A stretch of 64,000 nt of DNA from Aurantiochytrium sp. KH105 (taxonomy: Eukaryota > Sar > Bigyra > Thraustochytrida > Thraustochytriidae): the NCBI GenBank assembly GCA_003116975.1, contig BGKB01000145.1:1-64000 (forward strand), written 5' to 3'. The position numbers and the translations under genes are program-made. The notes below the pieces were generated by a model, which did no database searches, was not told the DNA's origin, and saw only the letters and a program-made list of their open reading frames with translations. Position 1 is the stretch's first letter. Each line of letters starts with the position of its first letter. Shown here one piece after another: positions 20,148-31,295 of this stretch.

Positions 20148-20887
20148 GATAGTTCCAGCGAGCGAGAGAGCGAGTGCCTCGTTTGCTATAATGTAGTAAG
20201 TGGTTGAACAAATTTGTTTGCGGAATCCGTAGCTGTCGTCGTTGCCATGCCAGCGGTAGCAACACGCGTGCAACTTTTATCGCGATTGATCGACAAACAG
20301 AGAAGACCAAAAGTACTTTTAGCTGGCCGCAGCTGCTTTCAGTCTCATACCCCATCGCCGACACCAACTCCTGTCGTTCGTGCCCGAAGATCGCGCCGCA
20401 GCCGCAGCCGCAGCCGTTGCCCTGGCTCCATGATTACAAAGCTAGGTGCGCTTCGCCTCCGGTTTGCCAGCCGAATGGTGTCCCTTGCTATCAACCAAGC
20501 CCCTGTGTTGCTTGCTCTAAAGGACGATGAGCAACAGCACTGGTAGCATCCAGACGCACGACAGCGGCACGGAGGGTCGACCCCTTCCTCTTCGGCGGAG
20601 ATAATCGTGAGCAGCGCTCTCGCAACGCCGCGAGAGGTGATCTGACCTCGCCGCAGCTGCTGCTCCGCTGCAACTGGCGGCACGGCCCCTGCTCTCTGTC
20701 GTCTGCGTCTCGCAGCCGCCGTCGCGGCTGCGGTCGCTGCCGGCAGCGGCACCCATCTTGCGCTTCTGGACGGCGCGGCGATGCGGGGCGCAGCGCAGCG
20801 GTTGCAGATCTCGGTGAACACGACCACTGAACCGGCGCAGCCTGTCGTGTGCGAGTCAAGGAAGAGCCGCGGCGCACCAGAGCAAGG

Positions 20888-20921
20888 CAGAGCAGAGCAG
20901 AGCAGAGCAGAGCAGAGCAGA
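20888..20921. repeat. (AGAGC)n pentanucleotide repeat
   Basis: About seven AGAGC units. Short versions of the same unit recur near 23406, 23965 and 51605. Confidence 0.9.
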
Positions 20922-21960
20922 GGCCGTCGGTCGTGATCACCATCGCGATCGTCAACGTCTTCTTCTTCTTTTTCTTCTTCGTCGTCACCGTCCGCAAGAG
21001 CCGACCGTCGATGATGAAGTTTTTCTGGCGTGTGGTAGGATGCATGGCTACGGATTCTCACTGCATGCCGTGTGCTCTCCAGCGTCGAGCGCGAAGATTG
21101 AGGCGACGGCGACAGCGACCACGACGACGCCAACGACAGCGACGGCGACAGCGGCTCGCTCGCGACGGTCGCTGCGGCGATGCGCCAGTGTCCGACGGTC
21201 TGGCGCACGCAACGACGGCGGACCCAGCGCGGCGGTCGGAGGCAGCGGGAGCGCCTCGACGGGCAAGATTAGCAGCGCAGCGATAACGAACGAAGGAACG
21301 AGGGCAGGAAGGAGCGCGCGGAGATCGGAAGCGCGAGGAGTGCGAGGGATCGCACCTAACCTACATCAGCATCAGCAGCATCAGTAGCAGCAGGTGCTGC
21401 ATCCGCCGCCGGGCTCACGATACGAGATCAACCTCTCGCTCGATCGCTTGCTGGCTGCTCTGCTCTGCTCAGCTCTGCGTGGCAGCAGACTTGCGCGCTC
21501 GCTCGCTCGCTCGCTCCCTCACTCGCGTGGATGGATGGATGGATCAAGCGAGGCAGGGAGGACAGAGAGAGTCCTTTCCTTCCGCCATGGGTTGCAGCTC
21601 CGCGGCGCGGGCTTCCTGGAATCCCCGATCCGGCGGCCACCTGGAATTCCCGCCGCCCCACACCTGCCCACAGTGACCCCTGGGACGGCACGGACGGGGA
21701 CCGGGTTTGCTATTCGCTGTGACTTGTTAGGAAGGGCCGCTGCGCTACAGATTAGAGGCCGCGCGAGGCGTGGCGATTCGGCGAGGCTCGCGCCGTCTGA
21801 CGGGGCCGGGGCGGGCGCAGGAGGGAGGGGCGGCGACTTCTCCGCCCGCCGCATCGCATCGCATCGCAGGCTCGCCGCGCGGGACGGGGCGAGAGTTGAA
21901 CGTACGCACGCACGGAGGGATGACAGATGCACGGCCAGAATTGGAGCGCTTCTTAAAGAC

Positions 21961-22006
21961 GAAATGGAATGAAATGAAATGAAATGAAATGTTATGTTAT
22001 GTAATG
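21961..22006. repeat. (GAAAT)n grading into (GTTAT)n pentanucleotide repeat
   Basis: GAAAT units pass into GTTAT/GTAAT variants, an AT-rich array inside a GC-rich spacer. Confidence 0.88.
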
Positions 22007-23250
22007 AGAGGGGGATAAGTGCGTGCGTGCCTGCGTGTCATTGCCGAGCGGTGCGGAGCGTGTCGCGTAGCAGGAAGGCAGGTGCAGAACTTGGCTGGCT
22101 GGATGGATCGCCGTCCGTGCGAACGAAAAGTAGTCGTCGAGAGCGGCTCTGTGCTCGAAAATTTCACTTGCTTGCTTGCGTGCTTTAGATTCGATTGGTT
22201 GTTTTTCACCGCGCTTTGGAATCCGCGCGAGTCGCATTGCTCGGCGGCAGCTGCAGCGGCAGGATGCTCGACGTGGGTGGGTGGCTAACGAAAGAAGAAG
22301 AAAGAACGTCCCGCGGCCGTGGGCTGTCGTTCTAGCTCATGGCATGTGACTGTGGCTGGCCAGCGTGCGTGGCGAGGTGCAAGGAGCAGACGGAGGCCAG
22401 CAGCGGCAGCGGCCGCGGCAGCGGCAGCAAGGCGAGCAGACAGGCGTCTCTTTGTCAGCTTATCCACTTGTTGCAGCAGCAGCAGCAGCACGCGCAGCAG
22501 CACGCGCAGCAGCACACGCAGGCAAGCTGCGGAGCTCGTTATTTGATACGCTGCGCCCAGCGGCATCCCCGTCACCGAATTCCGATCGACACTGGCGGGT
22601 GACGGCCGTGCAGGTGGGGATGCCTGCGGCGCCCGTGCCAGCTGCGGCCCCTTCTCGCACCGTTCAAAGCAATCGTCTGCACTTTGTGCGCGTGCGCTTC
22701 CCCGCATGACAACGGCAGAGAGGCGTGCATTGCATCGCGCTCCTTCCCCGTTCACTCAACCCGCCCCCGACGAACGCGGTCCTCGCGAGCCCAGGGATCC
22801 ATTCACTGTCATTCATTCCAATGCGTGTCGCCCCTTGCATAATACGGCTTTACGGCCTGCTGCATGTTTGTTTGTTTTAGTCGAGTCGCGTTGCGGCGCC
22901 GCTGCCTGCCAGGTGCTCGAGGGATTCAGCTCCTGCGACCTCGAGGTCCCAGGACCTCTCTCCTGCCGCCGCTGAATCGCCCAGGCTCCACCCGCGCGCT
23001 TCCTGCCCGCTCCCGCGCCCTCGCCGCCCCGCCCGCCTCGCCTCGCCGCGCCGCGCCGCGCTGGGCTGGCTTGGCTTGGCCTGGCCTGGCTCGGCCTGGC
23101 CTGGCTTGGCTTGGGTTTGCTCGTGGTCTGCCGCCGGCTGCGGTTTGCACAGTCTTCCTCCGTGCAGTGCTGATGTCTTCGAGGCCGGACCGGCGGGGCT
23201 CCTCCTCCTTCTCATGGGCCACTGCTGCGGCGGAAGAGTGGAGCCGCTTC

Positions 23251-23306
23251 GTCTCGTCTCGTCTCGTCTCGTCTCGTCTCGTCTCGTCTCGTCTCGTCTT
23301 GTCTCG
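23251..23306. repeat. (GTCTC)n pentanucleotide repeat
   Basis: About ten near-perfect GTCTC units. Crossing frames give only Arg/Ser/Leu/Val repeats. Confidence 0.93.
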
Positions 23307-24524
23307 CTCGTCTCGATTCGACCCTGGCGAGTGCTCTTCTCTCTCGCGACGCGAGAGCAGCTTCTGCGAGGGCAGCTTCTGCGAGGCCGGCAGGAGCGCG
23401 GTGTAGAGCAGAGCAGAGGGGTGCGTGGTTTTTTTTTGCGGCTGCCGAACGCGGGGGCGAGGATACGGCCGTCGAGGCGCGAACGAACGCATCTTGGAAA
23501 GCTCTGGCGGCGGCGCGCGAGTCGAATTCGCCCCCGAGTCCGGACGCATGCCGCGCGCGAGGACGGCGAGGAAGAAGATCAGCGCAGCGAGAAGCGCGAG
23601 CGTGAGCGGCAGCGCTGCAGGAGCGCGCTCGCCCGCCCGGTGAGCGACAGTAGCAGGACACCGGTCCAGGGGAGGCCAGCCGCAACCGGGATGCGCGTTA
23701 AGCGAGATCTTCCGAGCACGGGCGACGCAGCCTCCGCCTCGCACTCGCTCGACAGGCGCAAGCGAAGCCAAGTCAAGTCGAGTCAAGCCGAGCCAAGCGA
23801 AACTCTATCAAGCCAGAATGCGACGGTTCCCCGGGCCGGGGCGGCGGCGTCTGAGAATCGAAGCCGCCCGGGCCTCCACTGGCAGAAACGAGGAGCTGGG
23901 ATGCTGGCCTCGGAGGCGATGGGGTCCGACACCGCTACCGCCCACGTACGCACGGGCCGCGCTTGAGCAGAGCAGTCCAAATCCAGACGCACCCCGTAGC
24001 TTGCCCGCTTTCTCAGCGCAGCGCGGCTGGCTCGAGGCATCCTTTTCATGCGTGCGTGCGTGTGTGTGATCGAGCTTGCTTGCTTGCTTGCCATAGGCCT
24101 ACTTTTGCCAGCTTTTTTTTAATGTCCAACCCGCTTCCTCCTCCTGTGCTTGCTTCCTTTCGACAGCCAGCCAGCGTATCATGCGAGGGCACCCCGCGGG
24201 AGGGTAGGAGGCGGGGGAGGAGGGAGAGAGGAAGCCCTCCTTCCTTTGCGCATCGTGACAACTTGGAGCACGCAAACGGGAGTGACCCGGGCCGACCTGA
24301 TAAAAAGTAAGCGCAGCCGCAGCCGGGCGGCTCCAAAAGCGAGCGCGCGGCTGCCGACCAAGACAAGCAAACCCGAAACGCGATCACAAAGCTCGAGCGA
24401 ACCTAAAGCAAGACAACCCAAGAAGAAAAAGAAGGAGAAGACCCAAGCGACCTCGCAACGACTTGAAAAGAAGCCAATTTGAAGAGCGAGCACGCTAGCA
24501 GCGCGCACGGTAACAGCAAGAAAG

Positions 24525-25526
24525 ATGGTTCCCGATGTCGAGGAAGCGTCGAGCAAGGTGGTCCAGGAAGAGCCCGGTGAGGACCACAACCAGAGCGTGC
24601 AGTTCAACAGGTCGAGCAGCGACTCGGGTCCTCGAAGCCTCAAGAACCGCCAAGTCGAACTGATGCAGAAGCTCCGCGGCAACCCGACCGTCTCTGTTGA
24701 GACCATGCGTTCCCCGTCGCTCTGGCAGCAGCTGCTGGCCGAGATCGTCGGCACCACCATCTATGTTGCCTTCGGTCTGAGCGCAGTTTCTGCAGCGACC
24801 GTGGCCGGTGCGCTCGACGGAATGTGGCAGGTCCTTGTCATTTGGGCCATCTCCATTGCTATGGGTATCATTTCGTCCATCAGCATCTCGGGTGGTCACC
24901 TCAACCCGGCCATCTCCTTCACATTTGCACTCCTACGACCGGAATTGTTCCCCTGGTGGAAGGTGGTCCCGTACTGGATTGCTCAGCTCATCGGCGGCAT
25001 GCTGGGTGGTGGTATGAACTACCTGGCCTACGGAACCGCCATTACGGCCGTGGAAAAGTCCTATGGTATTGTGCGCGGCCAGCCCGGCAGTGAGCTTACC
25101 GCCTCGCTCTTCCATGGTCTGTACCCGAGCCCGGCTTCGCTTCTCAACACTGAGCTCGGATGGTCGGAGAACACAGTCACTGCAGGCGGTGCCTTTGGTG
25201 TCGAATTCTTTGGAAGCGCCTTCTTGGTTTTCATCGTCTTCACCCTTATGGATCCGCGCAACCACCTGCACCTGAGCGGCGGTTGTATTGCGTTTACGAT
25301 TGGTCTTTCTGTCGCTGTGTTGGGATGCATCTACGCGCCTCTCGAGGGTCTCGGCATCAACCCGGCACGGGATCTTGGCCCTCGCATCGTTGCTTATTCG
25401 CTCGGCTGGGGCGAGATTGCCATTCCTGGCCCGAACAACAGCATGTGGATCTGGATCATTGCGCCGATGCTTGGCGGCCCCGTCGGTGGCATCTTTTACG
25501 ACTGGATCTACACGCACGGCCTGTAA
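24525..25526 (+). CDS. Aquaglyceroporin-like MIP channel 1 (subgroup A)
   Basis: This is a 333-residue major intrinsic protein. Both pore loops are intact: GGHLNPAIS in the first half and GLGINPARDLGPR in the second. The Asp right after NPAR is typical of the glycerol-conducting (GlpF-like) branch. About 65 polar residues precede the first membrane helix, starting MVPDVEE, which may be a regulatory tail. By eye alignment to E. coli GlpF the selectivity filter is W, G, L, R. It is the first of five tandem MIP genes on this strand and pairs with the next by its PDxEE start, the VRGQPGSELTA loop and the GWGEIAxPGPNNS loop. Likely substrates are water and glycerol or other small neutral solutes, but the sequence does not settle this. 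Confidence 0.95.
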   Translation: MVPDVEEASSKVVQEEPGEDHNQSVQFNRSSSDSGPRSLKNRQVELMQKLRGNPTVSVETMRSPSLWQQLLAEIVGTTIYVAFGLSAVSAATVAGALDGMWQVLVIWAISIAMGIISSISISGGHLNPAISFTFALLRPELFPWWKVVPYWIAQLIGGMLGGGMNYLAYGTAITAVEKSYGIVRGQPGSELTASLFHGLYPSPASLLNTELGWSENTVTAGGAFGVEFFGSAFLVFIVFTLMDPRNHLHLSGGCIAFTIGLSVAVLGCIYAPLEGLGINPARDLGPRIVAYSLGWGEIAIPGPNNSMWIWIIAPMLGGPVGGIFYDWIYTHGL

Positions 25527-25796
25527 GAAGCGCTGCAACGTCGTTGCAAACGAACGTCGACAAGAGCTTGACCGCATCGGGTCAGGCGTGTCGCACCCCG
25601 TTTTATTTTATTCCATTTTCTCCTAAATTGTAATGCAATCTCGTATTCAGCATTTTCGCCTTGGCTTCTTTGCTCTCCATGGAATGGAATACTCGTTCTG
25701 AAGAAAGAGAAGAAAGCAGGCGTTGTTTCGTTCAAAGATTGTGGCGAGCGAGATGAGATACCGTTCTCTTTTGGGGAGAGAGCGATGCATGAAATC

Positions 25797-26064
25797 GACA
25801 GTAATGCGTCAGACAACTGCGGAAAGTACGCAGTTCAAGAACATAAAACGCACAGTGATGTGTCGAACAATTTCGGAAAATGTACCATTGCAGAAACGAA
25901 AATGCACAGTGATGTGTCGAACAACTGTGTAAAGTTCGCAATTGCAGAAAAGAAAATGCACAGTGATGTGCCACAAGTGCGGGAAATGCACGATTGCAGA
26001 CAACAAAATGCGCAGTGCTGCGTCACAACTGCAAGATGTCGCAGTTGGAACAAGAAGCGCTGTG
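25797..26064. repeat. 54-bp minisatellite, about five imperfect units
   Basis: The anchor CAGT(G/A)ATG recurs at 25799, 25853, 25907 and 25961, an exact spacing of 54, with a degenerate fifth copy at 26013 (spacing 52). Each unit carries variants of GTGTCGAACAACTG and ATTGCAGAAA. Because 54 is a multiple of three, several frames stay open across the array. There are no unique spacers, so it is not a CRISPR array. Confidence 0.88.
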
Positions 26065-28045
26065 CTGCCGCAAAGCCGGGAGGAACCATTGACGAGATTT
26101 CTCTATCGCAAATTTGGGAACTTTCGCTGCCGCAAAGTTGGGATCATAGAAGAGTTTTTTCTGTCGCATCGCGCGACAAATACTGGAGACTTGTGTCTCA
26201 GATGTAGTCGACGAATTGAAGTTGCAATTCAAGGCATAGGTGCAATGCTGCTGCCAATGCAATGCAACCCCAATGAAAGCGAATAATGACGGAGAGGGAG
26301 AGACTTGGCGCCATATATCCTCCTCGTCAAAGCGATTATCCCATGCTTCTTCACGCGCGTCAAGACCCTCTCCAAACCATCACCCCTACATTCAACCTGT
26401 GCTGCGTTGCGCTGCGCCTCTCAAAATTGCTCACCACGCTGCTGCTGCTCGCAAACCACCGAGCTCCTATACCTCCTGACGCGGCCTTCTCGAGATCTGA
26501 TTTGCCTGTCTCCGCCGCTCTTCACCCCCTTCGCCCCGCGCCGCCTCCGCCAAGCCCGGCGTGCGTGCGCAGAACGCGGTCGCCGCGCCGGTCCGGGCCC
26601 AGGTCCAGGGCCCCGGCGCTCCCATTGCCCTGCTGAAACGAGCGTCGGAGCGGCCAGCGGACCGGCGGCGGAAATTGCGTTGCGCAGACCGGGGTGTGAG
26701 CCCGCCGGTCCGTCCGGGGTGACCTAACGGCGGCGCAAGGGGGTTTTGGCGGCGCGCGCAAGTGGGCTATGGCGGCGCGCAAGTGGAGCTTTGCGGATGG
26801 AAGGGGTGTTTGTGCGTGTGTCGCGGGCAGTGGCGGCAGGAGCGAAGCGAAAACGAAGCCATGCTGAGCCGAGCCAACGCGACGAACTTGCGGCGAGCGG
26901 CGCGATGCCGAGCCGCGCGAAAGGCGCTGTCGCGGGGACAAGCTGGTGCGCGCGTGCGTGCATTGGCGGCGGGCAGGGACGAGCGGCGGGCCTCCGACGA
27001 CGCCGCGGAGGCACCGCGCGCCGGTCCCCAGGCGTCTAGGTCCGGTGACCTCAAGATTCCGAGGGAAAAAAGGTTAAAGAGGGAAAGATCAACAACTTGC
27101 GAAGAGAGAGAGAGAGAGAGAGAGAAGAGTGCCGCCGCCTCAAGGTTGGTTGCTCGCGCCATCGTCTCGCCCCGTCTCGGCCGATTGGACGCCGCCTGCA
27201 AGCGCGGTCTGCTCCGGCGCCGCCGCGGCAGCGGTACACGCGCTCTCGCGGCCGGCCTGGAGGGCGCGCCGCGACGCCGTGGTGGCCAACGATCGTCCAT
27301 GCTGCCATGCCGTGCCAACCCTCCCATCACATCTCGCGCCCAGCGCGCGAGCTCGACGCTGGCACGGGGGGGAGAGAGCGAAGGAGGGAGGGAGGGAGGC
27401 AGCGGCATCGGACCGGCGCGCTTTGGACCGCGGGCGCGTCTCGGACGGCGCCGCGGGGCCTCCCGCCCGAGGGTGCGTGCTTGTTCTCCTCTCGCGTGCA
27501 CCTGTGACAAGTGTTCGCAGGGGCGCCCAGGATACCGCTATTTTCGTCCCCGTCCCGCGCCGGTCCACGCCCCTCCCGAGCGACCTCGGCGCGAGGCAAG
27601 GCGGCGCGAGGCGAGGCGGCGCGAGGCGAGGCGGCGCGAGGCGGGCGAGTTGCTGCTGCTCGGGAGCGCCTGGACCGTCGGCAGGTGGGTTGGCCGGTCG
27701 AGGGAGGATGGATGATGAGCCCGGCGGGGCGGTTTGCTTGGTTTGTTTTCTGATCTCCTCGCTCGTCGTCATCATCGTCCGCCAGCGCAGAACTCTCGCG
27801 CCACGAACCCGACGCAGCTGACGCCGCGCGGACGTGCTCGCGCCCGCCCGCCCGCCCTCCGCCCGGAGAGCGAGAGAGAGCCCAGCCAAGCCTCGCTCCT
27901 GTCGAGCCCGCGCGTCTCGTGTCGCACGCCCCGGCGCGGCTGCGAGCGGCAACCAGCGCGCGATCTCTTTGCAAACAAACAGACGCAGCCAGACCGAAGC
28001 CCGAGCGCACGTGTGCGCCGCGGCGGGTGGCAAACCCCTCCTCGT

Positions 28046-28078
28046 AATGCGATGCGATGCGATGCGATGCAATGCGAT
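28046..28078. repeat. (GATGC)n pentanucleotide repeat
   Basis: About six GATGC/AATGC units lie about 770 bp upstream of MIP-2. Confidence 0.9.
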
Positions 28079-28846
28079 ACGAGAGCCGTCGACACGCCAC
28101 CGCGGGCGGCGGCGCGCACGCAAACAGCGCCAGCCCCCACCCGCGGCGGGAGCAGGATCGCGGGAGAGGCTGGTTTCTGTCGCCGTTGTTGCTGTTGTTG
28201 CTGCTGTTGCTGCTGTTGCGGTCTCGGGCCAGATGCTGCTTGCTGCGTTGGGTGTTAGTGGCCAGGGCCAAGTCGACCGGGCTGGCTGAAAGTGAGATGC
28301 CAGGTAGGCCGCGCGAGGAGGGAGGGAGAGGACTTGCGCGCGACTTGCGGACTGGAGATCGCTCGTTTCAGCTGGTCGGCAGGCACGCATAGGTGCGATC
28401 GATCGATGGATCGATCCCAGGCAGACGGGTCGTCGATCTGTGCTGATTGATCTGGCCCGAGAGAGGAGCAGCGGTGCGGCTGGCTGGCTGGCTCGCTTGG
28501 GCGGGCTGTTCAGAGAGTTGGCTGCAGGGCTTGATGCCTCGGGGAAGAGAGAACCTTGGCTGACAGAGGACGCGGTGTAGTTCCCCAATCAAGCACGTAC
28601 AGCCAGCAAGCCGAGCAGGCAGCCAGCCGAGCAGGCAGTTGATTGCCCCTCCCGGCGCAGCGAAGCAGCAAAGCAAAGCAAACCCGAAACGCAAAGCCCC
28701 CCGCACAAGGCCACACGCGAGGCAGCGAAGGTCGCACGTACACACGTATACGAACGTGAAGCAGAGAAGAAGAACAGCGAGCTAAGCCAGCAAGCCAGTC
28801 AGCCAGCCAGCTAGCTCGAGCTCTTGCAGCACCCCAGCACCCCAGC

Positions 28847-29854
28847 ATGATGCCCGACATGGAAGAAGGCAATGGTAAGGTCAGCCAGGCCGAGGAGGCC
28901 GAGACCCCTTCCGGCTCGGCGACCTCTTCGAGGCCCAGTGTCGACAAGGACGAGCAGCCCAAGACGCCATGGCAAAAGTATACGGCCATGGTATACCAGG
29001 CGCGCGGCAACCCGAGCGTGTCCCCCGACAGCATTCGCCCACCCTCGCTGGCTCAGCAGCTCTTTGCCGAAGTCCTTGGCACTGGCATCTACATGTTCTT
29101 TGGTCTCGCAGCAACGGCAGCAGCAACCACGGCCGGCTCGTCCTCGGGCGTGATCCAGGTCGTTTTCGTCTGGGCCATCGCTATCACCATGGGCGTCATG
29201 GTCGCCATCAGTGTCTCTGGCGCCCACTTGAACCCGGCCATCACATTTACCTTTATGCTCCTCCGCCCCGAGCTCTTCGCGCCATGGAAGGCGCCCCTTT
29301 ACATGGTCGCGCAGATTCTTGGCGCCATGCTGGGCGCTGTTGGAACATGGATCATTTTTGAGAACCCCATCAACAACTTCGAGAGAACCAACGGCATCGT
29401 GCGCGGTCAGCCCGGCAGTGAACTCACCGCCGCCATCTTTTGCGACTTTTACCCGAGCCCTAGCTCATTGGCCAACCCGGCCTTGGGCTGGACTCCGGAC
29501 ACCGTGTCTCGCGGCGGTGCCTTCGGTATGGAGGTCTTCGGCTGCGCGTACCTCGTTTTCATCGTTTTTGCAGTGATGGACCCTCGCAACCAGCTTCGTC
29601 TCGGCGGCGCCGCCATCGCCTACTCCATCGGCCTCGCAGTGCTCATCCTCGGCTGCATCGCTGGCCCGATCACGGGCTTGAGCATTAACCCGGCTCGAGA
29701 CCTTGGCCCCCGCATTGTCGCTTATGCTGCAGGTTGGGGCGAGATTGCCTTCCCTGGCCCCAACAACAGCTGGTGGGTCTGGACCATCGCTCCCTTCTTT
29801 GGCGGCCCCATCGGCGGCCTCGTCTACGACATGCTTCTCATGCGCGGCATTTAG
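28847..29854 (+). CDS. Aquaglyceroporin-like MIP channel 2 (subgroup A)
   Basis: This 335-residue protein is closest to MIP-1. It starts MMPDMEEGNGKVSQ, has GAHLNPAIT and GLSINPARDLGPR as its two NPA boxes, and shares the VRGQPGSELTA and GWGEIAFPGPNNS loops. The filter residues inferred by eye are again W, G, L, R. The N-terminal tail of about 60 residues is rich in Ser, Thr and acidic residues and is a candidate regulatory region. The same orientation and loop sequences argue for a tandem duplication shared with MIP-1 that is separate from the three downstream genes. Confidence 0.95.
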   Translation: MMPDMEEGNGKVSQAEEAETPSGSATSSRPSVDKDEQPKTPWQKYTAMVYQARGNPSVSPDSIRPPSLAQQLFAEVLGTGIYMFFGLAATAAATTAGSSSGVIQVVFVWAIAITMGVMVAISVSGAHLNPAITFTFMLLRPELFAPWKAPLYMVAQILGAMLGAVGTWIIFENPINNFERTNGIVRGQPGSELTAAIFCDFYPSPSSLANPALGWTPDTVSRGGAFGMEVFGCAYLVFIVFAVMDPRNQLRLGGAAIAYSIGLAVLILGCIAGPITGLSINPARDLGPRIVAYAAGWGEIAFPGPNNSWWVWTIAPFFGGPIGGLVYDMLLMRGI

Positions 29855-31295
29855 GAGCAGTTGCCGCCTTGCCGCAGCCATGCTATGCTATTCTATGCTT
29901 GCAATTGCTCAGAGCCCGTCAGTCAGTCAGTCAGCCAGGCAAACAAACGCGCAGATCACTCGTCTCGAGAAACTGCTTGTTTCGTTAGACGCACGCACGC
30001 ACGCACGCCAGGATTGGGAAAGTCGCCTCGCTCCGTCCATGATTACCCTTGCCTGCCCGCCTTCCTCCGAGGCGACCGCGGCGCCGAAGTAGCAAACGCA
30101 AAGCCAAAGCAAAAGCCAGAGGGAAAGAGTCTCCTCATCCCTTCCTGCGCCCTGTCTTTTTACTATCCACTTTCAATTATTTTGCCCCAATCGCCATTCT
30201 CCTTTTGTCTCCCACGATTTCTAGTCCAGACCGGTTCAAACGATTTCTCGCTGCCGCTGCTCCTCGCTTTATCCCTATTCCCATCTCCATCTCCACCATC
30301 ATGGCCTCCATCTCCATCGTTTTCACCTCGACATTACCCACACCCACACTCGGAGTCACTGTCACTGTCACTCTCGCCGTCGCTTCGGCCTTCCTTCCTC
30401 GCAGTCATCGTGCGTGCGATCCCCATGCGCGCCAGGCCGGCGGAGAAACGCCGCCATTGCGCTGCGCTTCTCGCCGCGCGCCGCCGCGCCTGGGGGCAGG
30501 AACGCCTGCGCGTACATGCCGCCGGTGTCTTTGACTCTCACGGCGGAGTTCTGGATCAGAAGGGGCGCGTCTGAGGCCGGCACGCACGGCCGTTCGCGCT
30601 CTGTGCTGCTGCGGGGCTTCACTTCGCTGGCAGGGCTGGGACGATTGGGGCCGCGTCCCACCCACCCGGACCGGCCACTAATTAATTATGTGTCAAAGCG
30701 GAGATGGTTGCCTTGGGCTGGCTGGCTGCGGCTGCGGCTGCGGCTGAGCAGAGAATGCTGGCTCGAAAGCGCGGTTGTTGGCGGTGCAGATGCGTGCGAG
30801 AGCGGTCAAAATCAGCAGCCACAGCTGCTGCTGCACAGCGAGCAAGGCCTCGGGCGGGTCGAAAAGGCGGCGGGAAGGCGAGTGACAGTGGCCGGACGTT
30901 CGCCCCGAGGTGCTGGTTGAGGCAGGGAGAAAGGGAGGCAGAAAAGGAAGGAGTTTTGGCCCCGCCTCAATACGTACTGCGTTGCATCGCAATTGCCTCG
31001 CTTCCCTCTCTGGTCCGTGGGAGTCAGTCAGTTCGTTGCGTGCAGAGCTGCAACACCACTGCAAGCAAAAAAAGCAGGCGAGCCATCGCTCGCTCGATCA
31101 AACGAACAACGCAACAAACACCAATCGGTCTTCAGTCCCGGGCGCCAGCCGCGTTTGCTTCGTCTTCCACGACTACCTTCTCTAATCGTCGTCGCTCTCG
31201 CCGTGAACGGAGAACGGCAGCAAGTTGACCAATTTGATTGCTCATTGGTTGCCCGACTGCTGGAGTTGAACACAAACCAGCTGGAAGAAAAGACC
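29855..31295. other. Intergenic region upstream of MIP-3
   Basis: About 1.4 kb with short CAGT (about 29919-29935) and ACGC (about 29988-30010) tetranucleotide runs. The MIP-3 frame is open back to 30993 but has no ATG before 31296, so this is treated as a 5' flank. Confidence 0.6.

Larger units (their letters stand above)
20112..24524. other. Long GC-rich intergenic region with pentanucleotide arrays
   Basis: About 4.4 kb with no supportable gene. Long open frames occur on both strands, but they are Ser/Arg/Ala/Pro-rich, overlap one another in several frames and contain microsatellites. They are expected by chance at this GC content. Distinct pentanucleotide arrays at 20122-20147, 20888-20921, 21961-22006 and 23251-23306 break the region into blocks. 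Confidence 0.6.
25527..28846. other. Intergenic region with a 54-bp minisatellite and GC-rich repeats
   Basis: About 3.3 kb between MIP-1 and MIP-2. The first 750 bp is markedly more AT-rich and contains a 54-bp tandem repeat. The rest is GC-rich with an AG run (about 27100-27124), three 15-bp GC repeats (about 27595-27640) and a GATGC array (28046-28078). Open frames up to 482 codons occur on the minus strand but are low complexity and cross the repeats. No gene is called. Confidence 0.6.

Noticed and set aside
22926..23966. Plus- and minus-strand frames of 296 and 286 codons around the GTCTC array
   Set aside because: Their sequence is dominated by the pentanucleotide translation and they overlap each other.
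25797..26064. CRISPR array
   Set aside because: The units are contiguous 54-bp imperfect copies without unique spacers, in a eukaryotic genome.
25785..26207. 140-codon frame with 18-residue repeats over the 54-bp minisatellite
   Set aside because: Frames are open on both strands simply because the period is a multiple of three. Nothing else supports coding, so it is listed as a repeat only.
27140..28588. 482-codon minus-strand frame between aquaporins 1 and 2
   Set aside because: Low-complexity Ala/Arg/Ser sequence running through the GATGC and GC-rich repeats, with no domain-like segment.
30993..31295. N-terminal extension of aquaporin 3
   Set aside because: The frame is open but has no ATG before 31296, and that ATG aligns with the starts of aquaporins 4 and 5.
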